Shown one piece after another: positions 27,071 through 35,691 of a DNA stretch of 64,000 bases. Each line of letters starts with the position of its first letter. The first letter of the stretch is position 1. The notes beneath the pieces were generated by a model, which searched no databases, was not told the DNA's origin, and saw only the letters and a program-made list of their open reading frames with translations. This DNA is from an uncultured Hyphomonas sp. (GTDB lineage: Bacteria; Pseudomonadota; Alphaproteobacteria; Caulobacterales; Hyphomonadaceae), in the NCBI RefSeq assembly GCF_963677035.1, contig NZ_OY781472.1, forward strand, positions 744,001-808,000, in the 5' to 3' direction. The position numbers and the translations under genes are program-made.

Positions 27071-27634
27071 ATGATTTCACGCGCGATTGTCCTGGCTGGC
27101 GCCCTGTTGCTGACAGCAGCCCTGCCGGCGGCCGCCCAGCAAGCCGATGACGATATCGTCCGCCTGCCCGGCCAGGGATTTACCAAAGCCGGAGCCCGCA
27201 AGCCGCAGGGAACGCCTGACAGGCTGGTGGCGGGCGGCGGCCTGTTCCTGAGCTTCGACACCAATGGCGATGGCCGGATTACCCGCGCAGAACTCGAATC
27301 CGGGACCGCATCAGCCTTCCGGAAGGCTGATGCCAATGGCGACGGGCACCTGACCGCGTTCGAACAGATCAACTGGGCGGAAAGCCTGCCGACGCGGGAT
27401 GACACGCTGGCAAACCCTGTCCGCTTCGATCCGAACCTTGACCGGCGCGTCAGCCCGGAAGAATTCGAGACCGTGATCGCCGAACTCGCCGACCATTATG
27501 TCGAAGAGTCGAGCGATGTGATCGTCATTGCTTCGCTGAAGGCGCCCAAGCCAAAGCCTGACCGCAACTCGCATCCGGCCCCGCCGCCACAACAACGCCA
27601 GCAACCGCCGCGCGGCGTTCCCGGCGACAGCTGA
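27071..27634 (+). CDS. Secreted EF-hand (calcium-binding) protein
   Basis: A 187-residue protein with a signal peptide (about residues 1-24, ending PAAAQQ). Two canonical EF-hand loops, DTNGDGRITRAE and DANGDGHLTAFE, are followed by a third weaker loop DPNLDRRVSPEE and a Pro/Gln-rich tail. Likely a periplasmic calcium sensor or buffer. GGAG lies eight bases before the ATG at 27071; the longer in-frame extension lacks signal-peptide character. It shares its promoter region, including the CtrA site, with divL, so cell-cycle regulation is plausible but not shown. Confidence 0.85.
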   Translation: MISRAIVLAGALLLTAALPAAAQQADDDIVRLPGQGFTKAGARKPQGTPDRLVAGGGLFLSFDTNGDGRITRAELESGTASAFRKADANGDGHLTAFEQINWAESLPTRDDTLANPVRFDPNLDRRVSPEEFETVIAELADHYVEESSDVIVIASLKAPKPKPDRNSHPAPPPQQRQQPPRGVPGDS

Positions 27635-27643
27635 GGCCGTTTC

Positions 27644-28486
<843 letters not shown>

Positions 28487-28502
28487 TCTCAGATCCTCCG
28501 GA

Positions 28503-29498
28503 TCAAGCGGGAATTTCGCGGGTCATGCAGTGGAAGCTTCCGCCTCCAGCCAGAATATGTCCAGCCGGGAGACCGATGATCCTGCGGCCCGGGAACAGCA
28601 CCCGCATGTTGGCCAGCGCGACAAGACTGTAATGGTCCTCATAGACCGGCACCAGGACGGCCCCGTTGGTGATGGTGAAATTCATATGGCTCGCCGGGAC
28701 CGGTTCGCCATCCCCGCCCCGGACCAGACCGGGTGACGGAATGGTCGCGACGTCCAGCCCGGCATCGCGCAGCGTGGCTTCGATTTCCAGCAGAGTTTCC
28801 GCATTCGGGTCACCCGCGCCGGACGGCATCTGACAAAGCGCCCGGCCCGGCGCGATGAAGCGGGCGATATTGTCGACATGGCCATCGGTGTGGTCGTTCA
28901 GCAGGCCATCGCCCAGCCAGATCATCTCGTCGATGCCGAGCGCCGCACAGATGCGGGCCTCGATCTGATCGGCGGTCAGGTCCGGATTGCGGTTCGGGTT
29001 CAGCAGGCATTGGCGCGTGGTCAGCAGGCGGCCCTTGCCGTCTGCGTCGATGGCGCCGCCCTCCAGAACGATCGGGTGCTGGCTGGCCGGCAGACCTTCG
29101 TTGGCCGCAATCGCGCCGGCGGTCTCTGTGTCACCCGGCATCAGGTATTTGCCGCCCCAGCCATTGAAGCGGAAGGCCTGAGCCTCTCGCGCCGCGCCCT
29201 GCCCCGTCACGATAGGGCCGGTGTCACGCAGCCAGATGTCGCCAGCCGGGACTTCCACGACCTTCGCCACATCACCAACAGCCGCATTGGCCGATGCCAG
29301 CGCTTCGGCGGATCCTGCTGCAACCCGGACAGGCACATGAGCCGCAGCCGCGCGGATGAAGCCGGCGATCTGCGTGCGCGGTCCCTCAAGGTTGCCGCCC
29401 CATTCATCGGCAAGATGCGGCCAGCCGCACCAGAGGGCAGCCTGCGGAGCCCATTCGGGCGGAAGGAAGGGTTTGTTGTCGCTCATCGCGCGCGCCAT
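28503..29498 (-). CDS. aguA: Agmatine deiminase
   Basis: A 331-residue protein of the porphyromonas-type peptidyl-arginine deiminase/AguA family. The N-terminal PPEWAPQAALWCGWPH, RDTGPIV, LEGGAIDADGKGRLL, NDHTDGHVDNIARF and the catalytic Cys324 in GGGSFHCMTREIP are visible. It converts agmatine to N-carbamoylputrescine, the substrate of the next gene product. The ATG at 29498 has an AGGTG site five bases upstream; an ATG four codons later is possible. The first gene of the aguA-aguB operon. Confidence 0.94.
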   Translation of the reverse strand: MARAMSDNKPFLPPEWAPQAALWCGWPHLADEWGGNLEGPRTQIAGFIRAAAAHVPVRVAAGSAEALASANAAVGDVAKVVEVPAGDIWLRDTGPIVTGQGAAREAQAFRFNGWGGKYLMPGDTETAGAIAANEGLPASQHPIVLEGGAIDADGKGRLLTTRQCLLNPNRNPDLTADQIEARICAALGIDEMIWLGDGLLNDHTDGHVDNIARFIAPGRALCQMPSGAGDPNAETLLEIEATLRDAGLDVATIPSPGLVRGGDGEPVPASHMNFTITNGAVLVPVYEDHYSLVALANMRVLFPGRRIIGLPAGHILAGGGSFHCMTREIPA

Positions 29499-29518
29499 GC
29501 CACACCTGTCACCAAAGG

Positions 29519-29547
29519 AAAAGGGCGGCCCGCATGGAGCCGCCCTT
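29519..29547 (-). terminator. Intrinsic terminator of the Oar-like receptor gene
   Basis: Read on the minus strand, AAGGGCGGC and GCCGCCCTT form a 9-bp stem with a 9-base loop followed by TT. It lies 30 bases past the receptor stop and just before aguA, separating the two units. Confidence 0.75.
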
Positions 29548-29576
29548 CCCGATTAAGTGCGTTCTGGCCGTAAGGC

Positions 29577-32500
29577 TTAGAACTGGTAACGCAGACCGAT
29601 GCGGATCTCGTAGGTCGACCGGGTCAGGCTGCGAGAGCTCGACGGATCGTTATCGAAATCGTTGAAGCGGTACAGACAGTCGCCTGCAGCAACGCAGGTT
29701 GTGCGTGGTGCATCGCCGGTCAGAGCCGGAGCCCCATCAACACCCAGGGCTGCGACTTGCGCTGCCGACACAATGTCAGCCGACACGATGTTGAGCGTGT
29801 CATAGCTCGGGCCGTTATACTGCGTGCCCCATTCGTCGTTCAGCAGGTTTGCAACGTTCTTGATGTTGACGATGAACTTCAGGCTGTTGTCGCCGACATA
29901 TTTGGCTGCGGCCTTGTTGAAGAACGGCAGTTCCTGTTCCCACTGGAAGTCCCAGCGCTGGTTCCAGGCGCTTTCGTCGTCGTTACGATCCTGGATCTGA
30001 CCCCAGGCGAAGTCATGGCTTTTGCCGTATTCGATGAAGCCAGCTTCGTCGAACCCGGATGCCAGGACCACGTTCGGGTCGCTGATCGCGTTGCCGCTGA
30101 TTGCCGGAACATAGAGCAGGTCGTTGTCATACGGGCTCTCACCGTCACCTGGGCGACCGAACAGTGCGTTGTTACGGTCAATATCGAAGGTGTAGGAGAA
30201 GGGCTCGCCGGAGTAGACCTGTCCGAACAGGTTGAACCGCGAGGTCAGGTTTCCAAAGATTTCCTTCTCGTAAGACAGGCTCAGCTTGAAGGCGTTCTCG
30301 ACCTGATACTCAGACGTGTAGGCGCTTGGGTGGTTGCGGTCAGAGTCGATGATCGAACGGAAGTTCGACACACCGCGCGACGAACTGCCCGGCGTCACAG
30401 ATTCGATGTCCTGGTGCGCATAGGACGCATAGAACCCGAGACCGTTGTCGTAGTCTTTGCTCAGAGCTGCCGTCAGTGTCAGAGACTCGCCCTGATCATA
30501 GTTGGTCAGCTGGATCGCATTGTTGATGCCAAGGTCTTCAAGGTCGGCATAGATTGGCCGGCCATCAGGGGCTACGCCGAGCGGCTGGGTCGCGGCAAGC
30601 CGGGTCTGAGCCAGATCTTCCCAACGGAAGCCCTCGTTCGTCATGGCGTAGAGCGCCTGGAAGCTGACCAGATAGTCTTCACCCAGATTGATGCCGAACT
30701 TATCGAAGTTCATGTCGAAGCGCTGATCAAGGCGCAGGCTGGCTTTCCAGTCAGACGGCGTCTTGAAGCTCGGCGAGATGATATCGATCGGACCCGGATC
30801 ATTCGAATTGTTCAGCTTCACAGCGTCAATCAATGCGGCAGGCGTGCCGTCGGCAGGATTGATGCCGGTAAGCGTCTGGCTCTCAAAGAAGATCGGCGGC
30901 GTGAAGGCAGCCGACGTCCACACTTGCGGGTCACCCCCGGCGAACAGGCCGAAACCGCCCGTCAGCTTGGTGCGCTCAAACGGCGTGTATTCGAAGCTGA
31001 CACGCGGCATGAGAATGGAATTGCCATCCAGGTTTTCTGTGTTCGAGTCGCCATACTCCGCCTGGAAGAACGAGCGCGCTTGCGGTTTGTCGTTCTGAAT
31101 GATCGTCTCGTAACGGACGCCGTAATCAAGACGGAAGTCAGGGCGGATCTGCCAGCTGTCCTGAGCGAACAGGGCTATCGTGTTGTACCCCCAGACAGCG
31201 CGGGTGTCTTCGCGGTTACCCGTATCCGGCAGCAGGATCGAAACCGATGCGGTCTGGTTCTGCAAATCGGCAATGTCATTAAAGATGAACTGGCCGACAG
31301 AGCGCTGAGCGAACAGGTTGTCGAGCTGGTAGTCCTGATATTCACCGCCAACCGTGATGAAGTGATCGCCCATCGTGTAGTTCGCGGCACCGAAGACCTG
31401 CAGACGCTCGTCATCGAACGTGTTGCCCTGACGGTAGATGTCACAGCCGCCCGTGAACGTCGTGTCGCGCGTTTCAGCCGTATTGGCATCGCCATCGTCG
31501 AGATAGCCTTCGAACGCGGTGCCGACGAGGTCTGCTTCGCTCAGGCGAATGCTGAACTCACCGATGGAGCTGCCTGCATCACAATCCTGCGACCTGGAAA
31601 ACTCTTTATAGTTGACCCGCAGTTCCGTGGAGAGGTTCGGGGTCCAATCGGAATAGAGCTGCCCGGTATAGGCTTCCAGCTTCGACGGTGTTCCATAGTA
31701 GGCAGTTTGGAAATTGGTCCGGCTGACGTTTGAAACGCCGGTCTCTTCCGTGCTCTGGTAGGTGAAGGATGCACGGTGATTCTCGTTGATCTGCCAGTCA
31801 ATCTTGCCGAGGAAACGCTCAGACGTCTCAGGCAAGGAGACGACCGCCGGGCGACCGCCCATATCATAGCCGTACACCGTTTTCACGATGTCGTTCAGAC
31901 CCGCATAGAGGCGCGGATCGGTGTTCCCGTCGATGTCGCCCTGCGCGAAGTTCGCCGACGAACCGGAGTCGAACTTGTCGTAGGACCCGAAGAACCAGAG
32001 CTTGTCCTTGATGATCGGACCACCAAGCGTGACGCCGTATTCTTTTTCGTTGAATGCCGGTTGTTCGATGTACTGGTCGAACGCCGAATTGCCCATATAG
32101 TCTTCATCTTGCTTGAAGTAGAAGAGCGATCCGTCGAATTCATTGGTACCGGATTTGGTGATCACGTTGACCAGGCCGCCGGTGAAACCGGATGATTTCA
32201 CAGAATAGTCAGAAGCCACGACGGAAGCCGATTCAACGGCGTCCAGCGAGATCGGTGCGCGCTTTGTAGCATATGTCGAAGAGGACAGACCGAAATCGTC
32301 GCCCTGGATCGAGCCGTCGATGGCCAGCGCGTTGAAGCGCGGGTTCATACCGGCGACGGACATGACGCCCTCGCCCGTCGAGAAGGCCAGCGGGTCGCGG
32401 ACCAGCGTCGCGATCAGGTCGCGCTCTGTGGCCGGCTGGTTGAGGATGTCGCTGCTCGTGAAAGCCGAACCAACGCCGCCATTCAGGTCAAGGCTCGAGC

Positions 32501-32885
32501 CTGCGGAGCCGGTGACGACAACCGTTTGAAGCTTGCGTTCATCTTCAGGTTCAATCTGAATCGTCAGAGAGTTGGAAGACGGCTGAAGATAGATGTTTTT
32601 CTGGGTGACCGTACCGTCTGCAGTCTTTGCAGTGATCGTGTACGGGCCGCCGACGCGCAGGCCGGATTCGTAGAAGACACCATTCGCCGAGGTCGTCTCG
32701 GTGGTGCTGGTGCCAGTTGGTGTGTGGGTAACAGTAACCGTTGCGCCAGCAACCGGTGCACCGTTTTCATCCGTCACCTGGCCATTCAGGTTCGATGACG
32801 TAATCTGAGCGGAGGCCATACCTGCCGCAGAAATCGCAATGGCTGATACAGCAGCCCCGCGAGCGAAGTTGTTCCAGTTGATCAT
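29577..32885 (-). CDS. Oar-like TonB-dependent receptor with N-terminal carboxypeptidase-regulatory domain
   Basis: About 1102 residues. The signal peptide ends near GMASAQ. A carboxypeptidase-regulatory-like Ig domain follows (LNGQVTDENGAPVAGATVTV), then a plug (VTGSAGSSLDLNGGVGSAFTSSDI through FTGGLVNVITKSGTNEFDGS) and a long 22-strand-type barrel ending in the outer-membrane signature GLRYQF. Oar-like receptors import large or scarce ligands across the outer membrane with TonB energy. The ATG at 32885 has AGGGGAAA upstream; the in-frame ATG 45 bases earlier lacks this. A Pho box 77 bases upstream suggests induction by phosphate starvation. Ligand unknown. Confidence 0.92.
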   Translation of the reverse strand: MINWNNFARGAAVSAIAISAAGMASAQITSSNLNGQVTDENGAPVAGATVTVTHTPTGTSTTETTSANGVFYESGLRVGGPYTITAKTADGTVTQKNIYLQPSSNSLTIQIEPEDERKLQTVVVTGSAGSSLDLNGGVGSAFTSSDILNQPATERDLIATLVRDPLAFSTGEGVMSVAGMNPRFNALAIDGSIQGDDFGLSSSTYATKRAPISLDAVESASVVASDYSVKSSGFTGGLVNVITKSGTNEFDGSLFYFKQDEDYMGNSAFDQYIEQPAFNEKEYGVTLGGPIIKDKLWFFGSYDKFDSGSSANFAQGDIDGNTDPRLYAGLNDIVKTVYGYDMGGRPAVVSLPETSERFLGKIDWQINENHRASFTYQSTEETGVSNVSRTNFQTAYYGTPSKLEAYTGQLYSDWTPNLSTELRVNYKEFSRSQDCDAGSSIGEFSIRLSEADLVGTAFEGYLDDGDANTAETRDTTFTGGCDIYRQGNTFDDERLQVFGAANYTMGDHFITVGGEYQDYQLDNLFAQRSVGQFIFNDIADLQNQTASVSILLPDTGNREDTRAVWGYNTIALFAQDSWQIRPDFRLDYGVRYETIIQNDKPQARSFFQAEYGDSNTENLDGNSILMPRVSFEYTPFERTKLTGGFGLFAGGDPQVWTSAAFTPPIFFESQTLTGINPADGTPAALIDAVKLNNSNDPGPIDIISPSFKTPSDWKASLRLDQRFDMNFDKFGINLGEDYLVSFQALYAMTNEGFRWEDLAQTRLAATQPLGVAPDGRPIYADLEDLGINNAIQLTNYDQGESLTLTAALSKDYDNGLGFYASYAHQDIESVTPGSSSRGVSNFRSIIDSDRNHPSAYTSEYQVENAFKLSLSYEKEIFGNLTSRFNLFGQVYSGEPFSYTFDIDRNNALFGRPGDGESPYDNDLLYVPAISGNAISDPNVVLASGFDEAGFIEYGKSHDFAWGQIQDRNDDESAWNQRWDFQWEQELPFFNKAAAKYVGDNSLKFIVNIKNVANLLNDEWGTQYNGPSYDTLNIVSADIVSAAQVAALGVDGAPALTGDAPRTTCVAAGDCLYRFNDFDNDPSSSRSLTRSTYEIRIGLRYQF

Positions 32886-32961
32886 GAGTTTCCCCTGTCC
32901 GAGAGAGCCCCAGCCGATGCCCTTGCACACCGTCCGGTTTCGGGTCGAATAACGACTCGAG

Positions 32962-32979
32962 ATGACAGATTAGTGACAG
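32962..32979 (-). promoter_or_regulatory. Pho box (PhoB binding site)
   Basis: On the minus strand CTGTCAC-TAAT-CTGTCAT: two 7-bp direct repeats with an AT-rich 4-bp spacer, as in the classic PhoB consensus of tandem CTGTCAT. It lies 77 bases before the receptor start. TATTCG about 10 bases downstream could be a weak -10 element, the usual Pho geometry. Confidence 0.8.
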
Positions 32980-33147
32980 GAACTTGAAGGTTAAACACAT
33001 CCTCGCGGAATTCCTGTCGATGCTCGTGTTGCGATGCAAAAATGACACGGTGTTTAGAAACAACTCGCCGTGAATCGTGAGTTTTGGGGTATATTCTGTC
33101 GGCGCCGCGTCGCATAAACCGGGCCTGCACCAGGAGGCCAGAGGCTC

Positions 33148-34878
33148 ATGACCCACACCCCCGGCGAATCGGCGACAGACTGGCGTCGTACGACTTATCT
33201 GGTCCTGATGATTCTGCTGGGCGTGCGCGTCCTGCTGCTGGCCGTCAGCCCGCTGAATCTCTACGCCGATGAAGCCCAGTACTGGCGCTGGGGCGAAACA
33301 CTCGACTGGGGCTATTATTCGAAACCGCCGATGATCGCCTGGGTGATCCATGCGGTCACGTCGGTGTTTGGCAATTCGGAATGGGCCATCCGCCTGCCCG
33401 CCCCGTTCCTGCACACGGCCGGAGCGCTCTTTCTGTTCCATATCGGCCGCGCCATGTATGACGGCCGCACCGGCATGCTGGCCGCGCTTGGCTATGCCCT
33501 GATGCCGGCAGTGATCCTGTCATCCGCCGTGATCTCGACAGATGGCGTGCTTATGCCGTTCTGGTGCGCAGCGCTGTTCTGCTTCTGGCGCCTGCGCGCC
33601 GGTCAGGGCAGCTGGGTCAGCGCCGCCGGCCTCGGTCTCGCCATCGGGGCAGGCCTCCTGTCGAAATATGCCATGATCTATTTCCTGATCGGCATCGCCC
33701 TGACCCTGCTGATCGACCGGGACAGCCGCAGGGCGCTGATTTCCCGGTATGGGCTGGTCGCGCTGGCACTCGCCGCGCTGGTTTTTACCCCGCACATTGC
33801 CTGGAACGCAGCGCATGGCTTCGAGACCGTCAGCCACACGGTCGACAATGCCAATCTCGGCGGAGACCTGATCAATCCGGAGAACGCGCTGACCTTCCTG
33901 GTCGACCAGCTGGGCGTGTTCGGGCCGGTCAGTTTCCTCGCGCTGGTCTTCGGCCTGTTCGTTATCCGCTCCCAGGACAAGGGCCTGATGGGGCGGGACC
34001 GCTGGCTCCTCTGCTTCATCCTGCCGGTCCTGGTCATCATTCTCGGCCAGGCCGTGCTGTCCCGCGCGAATGCAAACTGGGCCGCGACGGCCTACCCCGC
34101 CGCCAGCGTGCTGGTCGCAGCCTGGCTGGTGCGGGCGCGCGCCAACCGGACCCTGTGGTTCATCGTGGCGGGGCTGACCTTTGTCGCGCTCCAGTTCGTT
34201 CCGGACCTCAATGTCTGGGCGCGCCTCGGCCTCGGCGCGCTTGTTGGCGGAGGGCTGCTGCTCTTTGCGACCCTCGTGAAATACCGCCCGTCGGGCCTGC
34301 TGTGGTTCAGCATCGGCCTGCATGGCGTCCTCGCGCTGAGCTTTGCGGTTATCTCGATGCTGCCACTGCAATCCTCCACCGCGCTCGGCCTCGACAATGC
34401 CCTCAAGCGCACGCGTGGCTGGGACCAGGCCGCACAGGATGTCTTCGCCATCGCCCGGTCTGTCGGGGCGACCTCCGTTCTCGTGGATGAGCGTGAAGTC
34501 TGGCACGGGCTGGACTATTATGGCCGCGGCCGGTCCGTGCCGCTGCTGTCGTGGCGGCGCTACAACGTACCGAAAAGCTTTTCCGAAGCGCAGCCGCTGG
34601 CCCCGCCACTGGACCAGCGCGTCCTCGTCGTGTCTCTCTATCCCGACATGCGCCCGTTGATGCGGAGCGAATTCAGGACGTTCGAGCGTGTGGGGGAAAT
34701 TTCAGTGCCGCTGGGCAAGCGCAGCAACGGCTGCCCGCTGGCACGCACTTTCGTCTTGTACCTGGCGTCCGGGTTTGAGCCGCAGGTGCATGACGCTGCC
34801 TGGGAGAATGCATTCAAAGGCCAGAGGGAATTCCCGCAAGCGCCCTGCCCTGCGAAACAGGAAACGTCAGGCCAGTGA
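33148..34878 (+). CDS. GT39/ArnT-type membrane glycosyltransferase
   Basis: A 576-residue polytopic membrane protein. The N-terminal catalytic loop motif LYADEAQYWRWGETLDWGYY holds the acidic DE pair of GT-C enzymes, followed by SKPPMIAWVIHAVTSVFGNSEWAIRLPA. About 10-12 hydrophobic helices and a C-terminal soluble domain (from about residue 410) follow. ArnT/PMT-family enzymes transfer sugars from polyprenyl-phosphate donors to lipid A, proteins or glycolipids in the periplasm. No arn genes are nearby, so the acceptor is unknown. Divergent from the Oar-like receptor; it shares the 262-base intergenic region. Confidence 0.9.
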   Translation: MTHTPGESATDWRRTTYLVLMILLGVRVLLLAVSPLNLYADEAQYWRWGETLDWGYYSKPPMIAWVIHAVTSVFGNSEWAIRLPAPFLHTAGALFLFHIGRAMYDGRTGMLAALGYALMPAVILSSAVISTDGVLMPFWCAALFCFWRLRAGQGSWVSAAGLGLAIGAGLLSKYAMIYFLIGIALTLLIDRDSRRALISRYGLVALALAALVFTPHIAWNAAHGFETVSHTVDNANLGGDLINPENALTFLVDQLGVFGPVSFLALVFGLFVIRSQDKGLMGRDRWLLCFILPVLVIILGQAVLSRANANWAATAYPAASVLVAAWLVRARANRTLWFIVAGLTFVALQFVPDLNVWARLGLGALVGGGLLLFATLVKYRPSGLLWFSIGLHGVLALSFAVISMLPLQSSTALGLDNALKRTRGWDQAAQDVFAIARSVGATSVLVDEREVWHGLDYYGRGRSVPLLSWRRYNVPKSFSEAQPLAPPLDQRVLVVSLYPDMRPLMRSEFRTFERVGEISVPLGKRSNGCPLARTFVLYLASGFEPQVHDAAWENAFKGQREFPQAPCPAKQETSGQ

Positions 34879-34886
34879 CCGCCAGA

Positions 34887-35537
34887 TCAATGACCAGATG
34901 ACGCGTCCGCCCAGACCTTCTTCACCCGCGCATCGCGGCCACAGGCCGTGCGGTAGTAGCGGTATTTGAGCGGGTTCTTCTTGTAGTAATCCTGATGATA
35001 GGTCTCAGCTGGCCAGAACGTACCGGCGTCGAGGATCTTGGTGACCACCGGCTTGTCCAGCACGCCGGAATGATCGATCATCTCAACTTCGGTTTCGGCC
35101 ACTTCACGCTGGTCCGGATTGGCGACGAATACGGCGGACCGGTAGCTGTCGCCCTTATCGCAGAACTGGCCTGCCGCATCGGTCGGATCAATGTGGTGGA
35201 AGTAATAGTCGACCAGGTCATCATAGCTGACCTTGTCTGGATCATATGTGACTTTGACGGCCTCATAATGGCCCGTCTTCTCATGCGAGACCTGCTTGTA
35301 GGTCGGGTTCACCACCGTGCCGCCAGTATAGCCGGAGACGGTCGAGACAACCCCGTCCACTTTGTCGAAGTCCGCTTCCACACACCAGAAGCACCCGCCG
35401 GCAAAGACCGCCGTAGACAGACGTTTCGCATCCGGGCTGGAAACCTGATCCTGCGCGCCGGCGCTGGAAAAGAATCCGAGCGCCATCGCAGCGAGGCCTG
35501 CAGCAAGGGCAACTGACTGGGGTGAACGGATACGCAT
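34887..35537 (-). CDS. msrA: Peptide-methionine (S)-S-oxide reductase, exported
   Basis: A 216-residue protein with a signal peptide (about residues 1-29, ending SAGAQD) and an MsrA domain with the catalytic motif AGGCFWCVE (Cys49), YTGGTVVNPTYKQVS and YHFHHIDPTD-type segments. It reduces methionine-S-sulfoxide in proteins; the signal peptide places it in the periplasm, where it would protect envelope proteins such as the neighbouring PBP1C and alpha-2-macroglobulin. Recycling would need an exported thioredoxin-like donor, not seen here. It follows pbpC on the same strand after 154 bases. Confidence 0.94.
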   Translation of the reverse strand: MRIRSPQSVALAAGLAAMALGFFSSAGAQDQVSSPDAKRLSTAVFAGGCFWCVEADFDKVDGVVSTVSGYTGGTVVNPTYKQVSHEKTGHYEAVKVTYDPDKVSYDDLVDYYFHHIDPTDAAGQFCDKGDSYRSAVFVANPDQREVAETEVEMIDHSGVLDKPVVTKILDAGTFWPAETYHQDYYKKNPLKYRYYRTACGRDARVKKVWADASSGH

Positions 35538-35691
35538 TTCACTTCACTCTGTTATTCGGGCCGGACCGATCCGGCTTCGGCACTGATATGGGAAACGTCC
35601 AAAGGTCTGTAACCCCGCAATCTCAGTTCTGACGGAAATGTGTTTGCTCCGTGTTGCCTGAAAGCGGCACCTTTGTGGCGATGCCGTGTCG

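Noticed and set aside
29757..31733. Long plus-strand open frame of 658 codons
   Set aside because: It is the antisense of the Oar-like receptor. It has no ribosome-binding site or recognisable domain and reflects GC-rich codon bias.
35560..35575. GCCGGA/TCCGGC hairpin between pbpC and msrA as a terminator
   Set aside because: Only 6 bp with no T-tract on either strand; too weak to call.
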